This document shows positions 24,661 through 33,747 of a stretch of DNA of 64,000 nucleotides, piece by piece. Each line of letters starts with the position of its first letter. The stretch's first letter is position 1. The position numbers and the translations under genes are program-made. Origin of the DNA: Streptomyces humi (GTDB taxonomy: Bacteria > Actinomycetota > Actinomycetes > Streptomycetales > Streptomycetaceae); the NCBI RefSeq assembly GCF_001005085.2, contig NZ_LBMU02000136.1, positions 1-64,000 of the forward strand, in the 5' to 3' direction. The notes below the pieces were generated by a model. That model was not told the DNA's origin. It made no database searches and worked only from the letters and a program-made list of their open reading frames with translations.

Positions 24661-25838
24661 CGCTTCGGCTCCCAGGAGTGGACGTACGACCCGTCGTCCG
24701 TCGCGAGGGCGGCCTCACCCAGTTGCAGGGGCCGGAAGGTGTCCACCATGACGGCGAGTTCGTCGAAGAACTCCGCCCCGATCGACCGTTCCATCGCACC
24801 GGGCTGGGGGCCGTGCGGGTGGCCGCCCGGGTGCAGGGAGATGGAGCCCTGTCCGATGCCGGAGCCCTTGCGCGCCTCGTAGTCCCCGCCGCAGTAGAAC
24901 ATCACCTCGTCGGAGTCGACGTTGGAGTGGTAGTAGGGCACCGGAACGGACAGCGGGTGGTAGTCCACCTTGCGGGGAACGAAGTTGCAGACCACGAAGT
25001 TGCGGCCCTCGAAGACCTGGTGGGCCGGCGGTGGCTGGTGGACCCGGCCCGTGATCGGCTCGAAGTCACGGATGCTGAGTATGTACGGGTAGAGGCAGCC
25101 GTCCCAGCCGACGACGTCGAAGGGGTGGTTCGGCACCGTGTGGACGGTCCCTGCGACGCCGCCGGGTCCCCGGTGCTTGATGTACACGTCGACGTTCTCG
25201 TCCTCGACGGTCCGCGGCGCGTCCGGCAGGCGGAAGTCACGCTCGCAGTACGGGGCGTGCTCCAGAAGCTGGCCGTGCTTGGACAGGTAGCGCTGTGCCG
25301 GGCCGAGGTGCGAGTTCGCCTCGATCACGTAGATGCGTACGTCCCCGTCGGGCACGATCCGGTAGGTGGTTGCGCGCGGGATGACGACATAGTCGCCGTC
25401 GCCGGCCTCCAGGTCGCCGAAGACCGTCTCCACCCGGGCGCGCCCGGCCTCGATGTACAGGCACTCGTCGCCGATCGCGTTGCGGTAGTACGGACTGGCC
25501 GCGTCGGCCACGACGTATGCCAGCCGTACGTCCTCGTTGCCCAGCAGCAGCCTGCGTCCGGTCACCGCGTCGACGCCCGACGCGCCTTCCGCGAACAGCT
25601 TGTGCGTGGAGAGGTGACGGGGCAGCAAGGGATGGTTGGGCAGCAGGGACTGGTCCCCGAGCTCCCAGACACGGAACTCCCGCACCGCCGAGGGGATGTG
25701 CCGGTGATAGAGCAGCGAGGAGTCCGAGGAGAAGCCCTCCTCGCCCATCAGCTCCTCGTAGTAGAGGTTCCCGTCCGGGTCACGGTGCTGGGTGTGACGT
25801 TTCGGCGGGACCGCGCCCGCCCGGTGGTAGTACGGCAA
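24657..25838 (-). CDS. hmgA: Homogentisate 1,2-dioxygenase
   Basis: A 393-residue cupin-type Fe(II) ring-cleaving dioxygenase converting homogentisate to maleylacetoacetate. Visible landmarks: HTVPNHPFDVVGWDGCLYPY near residue 231, YYHSNVDSDEVMFYCGGDYE near 302 (Fe ligands His and Glu), and SLHPGGHPHGPQPGAMERS near 334 (third ligand His). The start is a TTG at 25838: GAGGAGA lies 7 bp upstream and no ATG or GTG gives a sensible alternative. It heads the five-gene operon and is divergent from the IclR gene, which very probably controls it through the dyad at 25882. Confidence 0.93.
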   Translation of the reverse strand: MPYYHRAGAVPPKRHTQHRDPDGNLYYEELMGEEGFSSDSSLLYHRHIPSAVREFRVWELGDQSLLPNHPLLPRHLSTHKLFAEGASGVDAVTGRRLLLGNEDVRLAYVVADAASPYYRNAIGDECLYIEAGRARVETVFGDLEAGDGDYVVIPRATTYRIVPDGDVRIYVIEANSHLGPAQRYLSKHGQLLEHAPYCERDFRLPDAPRTVEDENVDVYIKHRGPGGVAGTVHTVPNHPFDVVGWDGCLYPYILSIRDFEPITGRVHQPPPAHQVFEGRNFVVCNFVPRKVDYHPLSVPVPYYHSNVDSDEVMFYCGGDYEARKGSGIGQGSISLHPGGHPHGPQPGAMERSIGAEFFDELAVMVDTFRPLQLGEAALATDDGSYVHSWEPKR

Positions 25839-25881
25839 GTCTGTCTCCTCGTGACTGGGAGCCGCGGTGCCACACTGTCGT

Positions 25882-25910
25882 TGTGCGCTGAGCGCACATT
25901 TTTGTGCGGA
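25882..25910. promoter_or_regulatory. Putative IclR operator of the homogentisate operon
   Basis: A perfect 17-bp dyad (TGTGCGC, spacer TGA, GCGCACA; 25882-25898) is followed after TTTT by a further half-site TGTGCGGA (25903-25910). It lies 44 bp before the hmgA start codon and about 170 bp before the iclR start. IclR dimers-of-dimers often bind a dyad plus a flanking half-site, which is the pattern here. Confidence 0.75.
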
Positions 25911-26071
25911 GAAAGCGACAAGGTGAAGTTAGGTCGCGGTGGCAGCCCCGTCAAGGCCCGTCCCGGCGTCCGTGATCATGTGCGGCCGGGCTCCCGTGCC
26001 CTAACGTGGCGCCCGAAGAAGATCTGTAGTTCGTGTGGGTGCCCGGTGCGGCCCAGGATCAGGAGGTGTCG

Positions 26072-26743
26072 ATGGCCACCCTGCAAGGCCTGGACCGTGG
26101 GCTTCGGGCACTGCACGCGATCTCGCTGACGGCTGATGGCCTGACAGTGGCGGACCTGGCCGCGCAGCTGGAGATCGATCGCTCCATCGCGTACCGGATC
26201 GTGGAGACGCTGGAGGAGCACGCCTTGGTCACCCGGCAGGGCAAGCGGGTGCGGCTCGGCGCCGGTGCCGCCACGCTGGCCGGGCGGTTCCAGCGTCAGC
26301 TGGTCCTGGCGGCCCAGCCGGTTCTGCAAGATCTCGCCGACGCCACGGGCACCTCGGCGTTCCTGTCGGTGGCCCATGGCGCGCGGGAATGCGTGCCCGT
26401 GGCGGGGGCGGAGCCCACCGTCCAGCACGGCCCCGTCCAGGTGGGTTACCGCATCGGTGTGCGGCATCCGCTGGAGCGGGGGGCGAACGGCATCGCCATC
26501 CTGTCGTTGCGGCCGCCCTGGCCCGACGAGCCGGCGGAGGTCGCGCGCGCCCGCGAGCTGGGCTACAGCATCACCTCGGGACAACTCCAGCAGGGGGCCA
26601 CCGGGATCGCGGCGGGGTTCGAGGTCGCGGGCGCGGCGGGAGCCTCGGTCGGCGTGGTGGCCATGCACGAGTTCGACGCCGAGCGGGTGGCCGCAGAGGT
26701 GAAGGAGGCGGCCTCCCGGCTGGCGTCGCTCAGCGCGTCCTGA
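26072..26743 (+). CDS. IclR family transcriptional regulator
   Basis: A 223-residue IclR protein. Residues 5-60 form the winged helix (GLDRGLRALHAI, LTVADLAAQLEIDRSIAYRI), followed by the effector domain with LVLAAQPVLQDLADATGTSA and YRIGVRHPLERGANGIAIL. A full AGGAGG lies 5 bp before the ATG at 26072; the in-frame start at 26033 is rejected. The effector domain is slightly short compared with typical IclR proteins (about 250 residues). Divergence from hmgA with a TGTGCGC dyad between them indicates control of the homogentisate operon, probably with homogentisate or a related acid as ligand. Confidence 0.88.
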   Translation: MATLQGLDRGLRALHAISLTADGLTVADLAAQLEIDRSIAYRIVETLEEHALVTRQGKRVRLGAGAATLAGRFQRQLVLAAQPVLQDLADATGTSAFLSVAHGARECVPVAGAEPTVQHGPVQVGYRIGVRHPLERGANGIAILSLRPPWPDEPAEVARARELGYSITSGQLQQGATGIAAGFEVAGAAGASVGVVAMHEFDAERVAAEVKEAASRLASLSAS

Positions 26744-26788
26744 GCCTGCGGGGTGCCCCCGTACCCCTGCGTCGCCTGTCGGCAGGCC

Positions 26789-27331
26789 TCACTGCGCGTC
26801 GTTGTAGGCGGGAGACCGCCGGGGCGCACGGTGCTGACGGGACTGAAGCAGCGGCAGGACCCGGGGTGCCACGACCACCGACAGCACGACCACGCTCGTC
26901 GAGCGGGCCACCGTGGGTGAGCGGTTGAGGGCGAGAAGGGTTTCCTGTAGGTCCTGGTGGGACGAGGCCGCCAGCTTGCACAGCACGTCGGAGGCTCCCG
27001 TCGTCGCGTACGCCTCCAGCACGCCGGGCAGGGCCGCGAGCTCGGCGGCGACGTCGTCGAGCGCGCCCTGGGCGATCTCCAGGGTCACGAACGCCTGGAC
27101 CGGAAATCCCGCCGCGGCCACGTCCAGTTCGGGGCCGAACCCGATGAGGACACCGCTGCGTTCCATCCGGTCGAGCCGTGCCTGGACGGTTCCGCGCGCG
27201 ACCCCGAGCGTCCGCGACAGTTCGAGGACGCCGGTGCGCGGGTTGTCCCGCAGCAAGCGGAGCAGGTCGATGTCCAGCGAGTCCAGCGGCTGCCCGTCAG
27301 TCACCACGATCACCTTCTTCCAACTAGGCAT
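26789..27331 (-). CDS. Lrp/AsnC family transcriptional regulator
   Basis: A 180-residue Lrp/AsnC protein: helix-turn-helix LDSLDIDLLRLLRDNPRTGV with LSRTLGVARGTVQARLDRM (residues 17-60) and a RAM effector domain (VQAFVTLEIAQGALDDVAAE, VLEAYATTGASDVLCKLAA). The ATG at 27331 gives the family length; the 35 upstream in-frame residues lack a ribosome-binding site. It is divergent from hpd, so it is the likely local regulator of 4-hydroxyphenylpyruvate dioxygenase, responding to tyrosine or phenylalanine by analogy with the family. Confidence 0.88.
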   Translation of the reverse strand: MPSWKKVIVVTDGQPLDSLDIDLLRLLRDNPRTGVLELSRTLGVARGTVQARLDRMERSGVLIGFGPELDVAAAGFPVQAFVTLEIAQGALDDVAAELAALPGVLEAYATTGASDVLCKLAASSHQDLQETLLALNRSPTVARSTSVVVLSVVVAPRVLPLLQSRQHRAPRRSPAYNDAQ

Positions 27332-27468
27332 ATTGCACACCTGCTGCCGCCTTCTGGCAGGCAAAGTGAGCAGCTTGAACAGCATAAAAGGTGTCTGTTG
27401 TGCAGGTAAGGGCAGTCGGTGTGTCCTGAACGCCACGCGCTGGAAGCAGGAACCCAGGAGGACGACGC

Positions 27469-28674
27469 ATGAGCGTGGAACAGACCCTCACAAGCCAGGA
27501 ACGACTGGCAGAGCTCGACCTTCAGCAGCTCAGGCAGCTGGTCGGGCTCGTGGAGTACGACGCGGAGGGCGACCCCTTCCCGGTGACCGGCTGGGACGCG
27601 GTGGTCTGGGCGGTGGGCAATGCGACGCAGGCGGCGTCGTTCTTCCAGGCGGTCTTCGGCATGGAGCTGGTCGCCTACTCCGGTCCGGAGACAGGCAACC
27701 GCGACCACCACGCCTTCGTGCTCCGCTCCGGAGCGATCCGGTTCGTGCTCAAGGGCGGCGTCGACCCGGACAGCCCGCTGCTCGACCACCACCGCCGGCA
27801 CGGTGACGGCGTGATCGACATCGCTCTCGAAGTCCCCGATGTCGACAAGTGCATCGAGCACGCCCGTGCACAGGGCGCGACCGTGGTGGAGGAACCGCAC
27901 GACGTCACCGACGAGCACGGCACCATCCGGACCGGGGCCATCGCCACCTACGGGGAGACCCGCCACACCCTCGTGGACCGCTCCCGCTACACCGGTCCCT
28001 ACCTGCCCGGCTATGTGGCCCGCAGCTCCGGACACGTGAAGCCCGACGGCGCGCCCAAGCGCCTCTTCCAGGCGCTCGACCACGTCGTGGGCAACGTGGA
28101 ACTCGGGCACATGGATGAGTGGGTCGACTTCTACAACCGTGTCATGGGCTTCACCAACATGGCCGAGTTCATCGGGGACGACATCGCCACCGAGTACTCG
28201 GCGCTGATGAGCAAGGTCGTCGCCAGCGGCAACCACCGGGTGAAGTTCCCGCTCAACGAGCCGGCCGTCGGGAAGAAGCGTTCGCAGATCGACGAGTACC
28301 TCGACTTCTACCGTGGCCCGGGCGCCCAGCACCTCGCCCTCGCCACCAACGACATCATCAGGACCGTCGACGTACTGCGGTCCAGGGGCGTCGAGTTCCT
28401 CGCCACGCCCGACAGCTACTACACCGATCCTGAACTGCGCGCCAGGATCGGCCATGTCCGCGTGCCCATCGAGGAACTCGCCTCGCGCGGCATCCTCGTC
28501 GACCGCGACGAGGACGGGTACCTGCTACAGATCTTCACCAAGCCGATCGGTGACCGGCCCACGGTGTTCTTCGAGTTCATCGAGCGCCATGGCTCCCTGG
28601 GCTTCGGCAAGGGGAACTTCCAGGCGCTCTTCGAGGCGATCGAGCGCGAGCAGGCCAAGCGCGGCAACTTCTAG
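27469..28674 (+). CDS. hpd: 4-hydroxyphenylpyruvate dioxygenase
   Basis: A 401-residue non-haem iron dioxygenase forming homogentisate from 4-hydroxyphenylpyruvate. It has two vicinal-oxygen-chelate halves; the Fe ligands are in the C-terminal half: FQALDHVVGNVELGH (His near 199), GPGAQHLALAT (His near 284) and VFFEFIERHG (Glu near 365). The conserved C-terminal lid GFGKGNFQALFEAIEREQ is complete. AGGAGG precedes the ATG. It supplies the substrate of HmgA encoded 2 kb away, although its transcript is separate and ends at the strong hairpin at 28846. Confidence 0.95.
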   Translation: MSVEQTLTSQERLAELDLQQLRQLVGLVEYDAEGDPFPVTGWDAVVWAVGNATQAASFFQAVFGMELVAYSGPETGNRDHHAFVLRSGAIRFVLKGGVDPDSPLLDHHRRHGDGVIDIALEVPDVDKCIEHARAQGATVVEEPHDVTDEHGTIRTGAIATYGETRHTLVDRSRYTGPYLPGYVARSSGHVKPDGAPKRLFQALDHVVGNVELGHMDEWVDFYNRVMGFTNMAEFIGDDIATEYSALMSKVVASGNHRVKFPLNEPAVGKKRSQIDEYLDFYRGPGAQHLALATNDIIRTVDVLRSRGVEFLATPDSYYTDPELRARIGHVRVPIEELASRGILVDRDEDGYLLQIFTKPIGDRPTVFFEFIERHGSLGFGKGNFQALFEAIEREQAKRGNF

Positions 28675-28845
28675 AGCCTGTACGGAGCCGTGATCACGTC
28701 GCGGGGCGGAGACTGCCGGTGCGCCGAGCAGTCGAAGCCCCGCTTCGCCGTTCTCCGGCGGAGCGGCCACACCGGCGGGTGCCGATGTCCGGTGAGTTCC
28801 CCGCCTCCGGCCGGCCGGACGCCCTGACCGCGGACAACTCAAGTG

Positions 28846-28879
28846 CCCCACCGTACGAACCGTGGTTCGTACGGTGGGG
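28846..28879. terminator. Bidirectional terminator between hpd and livM
   Basis: CCCCACCGTACGAACC (28846-28861) and GGTTCGTACGGTGGGG (28864-28879) form a perfect 16-bp stem around a 2-nt loop. It lies between two convergent genes, hpd ending at 28674 and livM ending at 28912. There is no long U-tract, which is usual for actinobacterial terminators. Confidence 0.92.
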
Positions 28880-28911
28880 CTGAGGGCTTTCCTGCGAGGT
28901 GCCGTTCGCGA

Positions 28912-29994
28912 TCACTGCCGCTGCGGACTCGGCACGGGCTCCTCGACACCTGCACCAGTTGCATCGGCTGCTCCGGCTGCATCGGCACCCGGCTGCGCCC
29001 GGGCGAGCCGTCGTCGTGCCAGCAGTCGTAGCGCATCGGTCCCCGCGGGCACCAGACCCCGCGGAAGGAAGAGCACCACGAGCACCAGAAGCAGCGCGTA
29101 GACCGCGTAGGAGAAGACCTGGGGCGCGTAGTCGGGCATGCCCGGCCGCGCTCCGAGGTCGTTCAGCCATTGCAGCAGCAGCGTGATGGTCGCGGCGCCG
29201 ACCAGCGGCCCCCACAGGGTGCCCAGTCCGCCCACCACCGCCATGACGACGAACTGGAACGACACCAGCACCCCGAAGGAACCGGGGGCGACGTAAGCGA
29301 TGAAGAACGCGAAGATCCCGCCGGCCAGCCCGGCGAACGCCGCCGAGAGGCTGAAGACCACGAGCTTGTACCGGCCGACCGGCACACCCGAGGACGACGC
29401 CGCCATCTCGCTGGTGGCCAGCGCGCGCAGGCCCCGGCCGGGACGGGAGCGCACGATGTTCCTGGTGAGGATCATGACCGCCACGAGTGCCAGCCAGGCC
29501 ACCCATGCGTAGCCCCGGAAATCGGAGATGTGCCGCGAACCGATCCCGAGGGCGGGGATGCCGCTCAGACCGATGTCCCCGCCCATCGAGGACTGCTGTC
29601 CGATCACCGCCAGCAGGATGAGCTGGAACGCCAGTGTCGCGAAGGCGAGATAGTGCCCGCGCAGGCGCAGCAACGGCATGCCGACCAACAGGCCCAGCAG
29701 TCCCGCGACCAGCGGCGCGCAGGCCAGTCCCAACAGGCTTGGCATGCCGTGGGTCGCCATCAGTGCCGCGGTGTAGGCGCCCGCGGCGTAGAACCCGCCG
29801 TGGCCGAGGGAGATCTGCCCGGCGTAGCCGAGCAGCAGGGACACTCCGGTGGTCACCACCGCGGACAGCAGCAGCTCGGTGTAGACGGTGAGCTGTGAGC
29901 TGTCGAGGAACAGCGGCAGCAGCGCGGTGACGACGGCGACCACCGCCGCGGCGCCGGCGCCCACCAGCCTCGCGGATGTCAGTCGGCCGGTCAT
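28912..29994 (-). CDS. Branched-chain amino acid-type ABC transporter permease (LivM family)
   Basis: A 360-residue permease with about nine to ten membrane helices and the family motif YAGQISLGHGGFYAAGAYTA near residue 55, followed by LRLRGHYLAFATLAFQLI near 109 and GGLGTLWGPLVGAATI near 283, the EAA-like ATPase contact. The tail after residue 330 is Ala/Pro-rich. It is the last gene of a five-gene operon and overlaps the LivH-type gene by 4 bp. Such importers carry branched-chain amino acids, but many serve aromatic acids, amides or urea. Confidence 0.85.
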   Translation of the reverse strand: MTGRLTSARLVGAGAAAVVAVVTALLPLFLDSSQLTVYTELLLSAVVTTGVSLLLGYAGQISLGHGGFYAAGAYTAALMATHGMPSLLGLACAPLVAGLLGLLVGMPLLRLRGHYLAFATLAFQLILLAVIGQQSSMGGDIGLSGIPALGIGSRHISDFRGYAWVAWLALVAVMILTRNIVRSRPGRGLRALATSEMAASSSGVPVGRYKLVVFSLSAAFAGLAGGIFAFFIAYVAPGSFGVLVSFQFVVMAVVGGLGTLWGPLVGAATITLLLQWLNDLGARPGMPDYAPQVFSYAVYALLLVLVVLFLPRGLVPAGTDALRLLARRRLARAQPGADAAGAADATGAGVEEPVPSPQRQ

Positions 29995-30851
29995 GCGACC
30001 TCCTCCGCCATCACCGGGGTGCGGGCGGCGCGCCACACCATGATGGCGAGCATCAGCACCAGAGCCACCTCGATTTCGTAGGACGCTCCGACGTAGCCCC
30101 CGATCATCGACTCGGAGACGCCCAGGACGAGCGCGCCGAGCAGTGCCGTCGAGGGATGCATCAGCCCGCCGAAGATGGCCGCCGCGAAACCGTTGACGGC
30201 CAGCAGGGAGTCGGAGTCGAACGACACCGGCTGGATCGGGGTGATCAGGACCCCGGCGAGCCCGCCGAGAGCCCCGCCGATCGCGAACGCCAGCAGGCCC
30301 ATCCGGCTGGGATTGATGCCGGACAGCCGGGCCGCGTAGGGGTTGGACGAGCAGGCGGTCAGTGCCTTGCCGACGTAGGTGCGGCCGAAGAACAGTTGCA
30401 GGAGGGCGTAACTGACCACGGTGACGCCCATGATGACGAACAGCTGCCGGTCGACGTGCGCGCCGAGGAAGCTGGTGGAGCCGTGTGCCATGGTGAACGA
30501 CAACGGCTGGTCGCCGAAGATCATCACTTCCCCGGCGTAGGCGCCGATGGCGAGCCCCAGGGTGATGATCACCGAGGACAGGGGTGGGGTGCCCGGCTTG
30601 CCGATCGCGACGACCCCGATGAGCAGTCCCAGTGCGGCCGCCGACGCCAGTGCCACCACTTCCGCGAGGCCGTGCGGGAGACCGTGGCGCAGCAGCGACG
30701 CCGTGGCCATGCCTCCCACGACGGCGAACGTGCCCTGGGCGAAGTTGACCACGCGGGTGACCCGATGGATCATCACGAAGCCGCTGGCGACCAGGGCGTA
30801 GGTGCAGCCGATCGCGATGCCGGACACCAGATAGGCAATGAAGGAACTCAT
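29991..30851 (-). CDS. Branched-chain amino acid-type ABC transporter permease (LivH family)
   Basis: A 286-residue permease: GIAIGCTYALVASGFVMIHR at the N-terminus, RVVNFAQGTFAVVGGMAT near residue 34, the contact region GINPSRMGLLAFAIGGALGG near 181 and FGGLMHPSTALLGALVLG near 227. Start ATG at 30851 overlaps the end of the upstream ATPase gene (ATGA). It pairs with the LivM-type gene to form the membrane channel. Confidence 0.86.
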   Translation of the reverse strand: MSSFIAYLVSGIAIGCTYALVASGFVMIHRVTRVVNFAQGTFAVVGGMATASLLRHGLPHGLAEVVALASAAALGLLIGVVAIGKPGTPPLSSVIITLGLAIGAYAGEVMIFGDQPLSFTMAHGSTSFLGAHVDRQLFVIMGVTVVSYALLQLFFGRTYVGKALTACSSNPYAARLSGINPSRMGLLAFAIGGALGGLAGVLITPIQPVSFDSDSLLAVNGFAAAIFGGLMHPSTALLGALVLGVSESMIGGYVGASYEIEVALVLMLAIMVWRAARTPVMAEEVA

Positions 30852-31543
30852 TCCGCCGTTCTTTCCAGGAGAGTCTCCGTGTCGGAGCCGGTGATCCCAC
30901 CGAGGTAGGCGCGTGCGACCTCCGGGCTGCGGGAGAGTTCCCCGCTGTCCCCCTCCGCGACGATCCGACCCGACTCGATCACGTAGGCCCGCTGACACAG
31001 ATCGAAGGCGAGCCTTGCGTTCTGTTCGATGAGCAGGATCGCCATGCCCCGCTCGGAGTTGAGCTGAGCCAGGTGGCGCGCGAGATCCGCGACCACGATC
31101 GGCGCGAGTCCGAGCGACAGCTCGTCGATCGCGATCACGTCGGGGTCGGCCATCAGCGCCCGGCCGACCGCCACCATCTGCTGCTGCCCGCCGGAGAGCG
31201 ATCCGGCCGCCTTCCGCCGCATCTCGCCGAGGACGGGCATGACCTCGTAGATGCGCCGCGGATCGCGGTTGCGCGAGCGCCAGGCGCCCAGCCGCAGGTT
31301 GTCCTCCACGGAGAGGTCGGCGAAGAGCTGCCGGCCCTCCGGGACATGCGCGAGCCGTCCGTCGATGCGGATCGTGCCACCGGCCGGACGCACGACGCCG
31401 GACAGGGCGTTCACGAGGGTCGACTTGCCGGCTCCGTTGGGACCGACGAGGGCGACCATCTCGCCCCGGCCCACGTGGAGGCCGACGCCGTCGAGAGCGA
31501 CCGCCGACCCGTAGCGGACGACGAGGTCATCGACTTGCAGCAT
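30848..31543 (-). CDS. ABC transporter ATP-binding protein (LivF family)
   Basis: A 231-residue ATPase with Walker A VGPNGAGKST near residue 33, signature SLSGGQQQMVAVGRALMADP near 115, Walker B DVIAIDELSLGLAP and switch His region LLIEQNARLAF. It overlaps the LivG-type gene by 17 bp. The short length and the LSGGQQQM form are those of LivF rather than LivG. Confidence 0.88.
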   Translation of the reverse strand: MLQVDDLVVRYGSAVALDGVGLHVGRGEMVALVGPNGAGKSTLVNALSGVVRPAGGTIRIDGRLAHVPEGRQLFADLSVEDNLRLGAWRSRNRDPRRIYEVMPVLGEMRRKAAGSLSGGQQQMVAVGRALMADPDVIAIDELSLGLAPIVVADLARHLAQLNSERGMAILLIEQNARLAFDLCQRAYVIESGRIVAEGDSGELSRSPEVARAYLGGITGSDTETLLERTAE

Positions 31544-32300
31544 CGCTGCTCTCCTGACCGAGATAGGCGGCTATGACTCGGGGATCGCGGCTCACGGCGT
31601 CGGGCGTGCCCTCGGCGATGACCGTGCCGAGGTCGAGGACCGTGATCCGGTCCGCGAGGCTCATCACCATGCTGACGTCATGCTCGACGAGGAGCATCGT
31701 GATGCCCTTCTCGTGCAGGTCGCGGAGCAGGTCCGCGAGTATCTGCCGTTCTCCGAGCCGGAGTCCGGAGGCCGGCTCGTCGAGCAGCAGCAGTTCCGGC
31801 TGCCCGCACAGGGCGCGCGCCACCTGAAGCCGGCGCTGCTGGCCGAGCGGCAGGGATTCGGCGTACACATCGGCGAAGTCGGACATCCCGACCTGCTCCA
31901 GAGCCTCCTTGGCGCGCTCGGCGATCAGCCGCTCCTCGCGCCGGTGGCCCGGCAGCCGGAGCGCGGCCGAGGCGAATCCGTGGCTGGTACGGGCGTGTGC
32001 GCCGACCATGACGTTCTCAAGGGCGGTCATCCCGTGGAACAGCCGGGCGCCCTGGAAGACGATGGCGACGCCCTCGCGGGCACGGCGGTGGGGCGCCGTA
32101 CCCGCGAGAGACCTGCCGACGTAGGTGATCTCGCCACGGGTGGGCGCCAGGTGTCCGCTGATCAGGTTGAACAGCGTCGACTTGCCGGCCCCGTTGGGGC
32201 CGATGATCCCGCGCAACTCGCCCTTCGGCACCGATATCGAGACGTCGTTCACGGCGAACACGCCACCGAAGGACCGCGCCAGGTTCTCGGTTGTGAGCAT
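31527..32300 (-). CDS. ABC transporter ATP-binding protein (LivG family)
   Basis: A 257-residue ATPase: Walker A IGPNGAGKSTLFNLISG near residue 34, signature LPLGQQRRLQVARALCG, Walker B ELLLLDEPASGLRLGE and switch LLVEHDVSMVMSLADRI. The ATG at 32300 is chosen since AGGAG precedes it; the longer frame to 32324 starts with a TTG and would swallow that site. It follows the binding-protein gene by 20 bp. Confidence 0.88.
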   Translation of the reverse strand: MLTTENLARSFGGVFAVNDVSISVPKGELRGIIGPNGAGKSTLFNLISGHLAPTRGEITYVGRSLAGTAPHRRAREGVAIVFQGARLFHGMTALENVMVGAHARTSHGFASAALRLPGHRREERLIAERAKEALEQVGMSDFADVYAESLPLGQQRRLQVARALCGQPELLLLDEPASGLRLGERQILADLLRDLHEKGITMLLVEHDVSMVMSLADRITVLDLGTVIAEGTPDAVSRDPRVIAAYLGQESSDAASR

Positions 32301-32320
32301 CTCTGTGATCTCCTGGCTGA

Positions 32321-33520
32321 TCAAGGCGTCAGGCTGGCCTTGAGCTGCACCTTCGTCCAGTCTGTCGGGACGATGTGGCCGCTCTTGATGGTGTTGACGG
32401 CGACCTGATCGACCCCGAGACCCGCGTGGTCGCTCGAGGTGTACTTGTACGTGCCCACCGAGGTCTGGAGGGTCAGGGTGTCGAGCGCGCTCGCGATCTT
32501 CTTGGGATCGGTGCTGTCGGCCTTCTTGATGGCCGCCGCGATCAGCTGGACGGCGTTGTAGCCGTCGAAGGCGAACCCGGGCGGGTAGGAGCCGTTGGCC
32601 TTCTGGTACGGCTCCGCCATCTTCAGCGCGGCCGTCTTGGCGGCGGACGTCGGCAGTTCGTTGCCGATGACGGCGAGCGAACTCGCCAGGATGATGCCCT
32701 CACCCGCGGCGCCCACCGGCTCCGTGAACAGCGAGCTCGCTTCGGCGTGGCTGTACACGAGCTTCGTGCCGCCCATGTCGGCGCCGGCGAACTGCTTTGC
32801 CAGGATGACCGCCGGCGCGCCGGTGGCCCACACCATCAGGCCCTTGGCGCCGCTGCCCCGCACGTGTTGGAGGACCGACGTGAAGTTGGTCTGGGTGGTG
32901 GTGAACGTCTCGGTGTCCACGAACGTGATGCCGTACTGCGCGGCCTTCGCCTTCATGTCCTCCCAGCCCGTCTTGGCGAAGGCGTTCTGGGTGTCGTAGG
33001 CGACCGCCATCTTGGTCATGCCGTTCGCCTTGAAGTACTTCAGGAGCTGCTCGCTGACCACCCCCGCGGTGAGCGGGGTCATGTAGACGTACGGAGAGGG
33101 CGGCTTCACCTGCTGGTCGACGGCGGCGGTCGAGACATAGGGCAGCTGCTTCTGCTTGGCCAGCGGCTCGACGGCGAGAGCCGCGTTCGAGACCGGGGTG
33201 CCGACGAACGCGACGACGCCGCTGCCGGCCAGGTCGTTGAAGCCGGTGATGGCCTGCTGAGGATCACTCTCGTCGTTCTTGACGGTGATGTGCAGCTTCT
33301 TGCCCAGGACGCCGCCGGCGGCGTTGATCTGCTGGACCGCGAGCGCGGCGCCGAGCTTGTCGGTCTGGCCGAGCGGGGTGAAGTTCCCGGTCAGCGAGGC
33401 GATCTGGCCGATCTCGATGGTGTCGCCGCTGCTGCCGGATCCTCCGCCCGAGCCACTACAGGCGGTGGCGGTGAGGGCGAGCATCGCACCTATCGCGGTG
33501 AGATGTCTGGTGTGCCGCAT
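32321..33520 (-). CDS. Branched-chain-type ABC transporter substrate-binding lipoprotein
   Basis: A 399-residue periplasmic-binding-protein type 1 lipoprotein. The signal peptide ends in lipobox LTATAC followed by a Gly/Ser linker; the mature part begins DTIEIGQIASLTGNFTPLG and contains AVQQINAAGGVLGKKLHITV and GVVAFVGTPVSNAALAVEPL. GGAGG lies 8 bp before the ATG at 33520. It heads the transporter operon. The ligand cannot be read from the sequence; proximity to aromatic-acid and lactate genes suggests an organic acid as readily as an amino acid. Confidence 0.87.
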   Translation of the reverse strand: MRHTRHLTAIGAMLALTATACSGSGGGSGSSGDTIEIGQIASLTGNFTPLGQTDKLGAALAVQQINAAGGVLGKKLHITVKNDESDPQQAITGFNDLAGSGVVAFVGTPVSNAALAVEPLAKQKQLPYVSTAAVDQQVKPPSPYVYMTPLTAGVVSEQLLKYFKANGMTKMAVAYDTQNAFAKTGWEDMKAKAAQYGITFVDTETFTTTQTNFTSVLQHVRGSGAKGLMVWATGAPAVILAKQFAGADMGGTKLVYSHAEASSLFTEPVGAAGEGIILASSLAVIGNELPTSAAKTAALKMAEPYQKANGSYPPGFAFDGYNAVQLIAAAIKKADSTDPKKIASALDTLTLQTSVGTYKYTSSDHAGLGVDQVAVNTIKSGHIVPTDWTKVQLKASLTP

Positions 33521-33559
33521 GAGTGCATCCTCCACTTGAACATGTCCGGTTCACCGCAG

Positions 33560-33631
33560 CCCGCAATGCGAATGGTCACGGCTCGGCGCGGTCACGGAAC
33601 GCGAGGGGGTGACTTGACTTGTCCCGCAATG
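33560..33631. promoter_or_regulatory. Direct repeat CCCGCAATG before the ABC transporter operon
   Basis: CCCGCAATG occurs at 33560-33568 and again at 33623-33631, 63 bp apart (about six helical turns), in the 227-bp region between the PucR-family gene and the transporter operon. On the transcribed strand the unit is CATTGCGGG. A similar CATTG core is found before the operons linked to the second PucR-family gene. It is a candidate activator site. Confidence 0.45.
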
Positions 33632-33747
33632 CCCCTCGCTGGGGTGCACCAAGAATGGCCGCTGCCACAACCGTTGGCCATGTTGGATTCACTCAGCGGA
33701 TCAGGTGCGCCTGGTGCGGATGCACAAGGTCCGGCGCGGGCGGCCTG

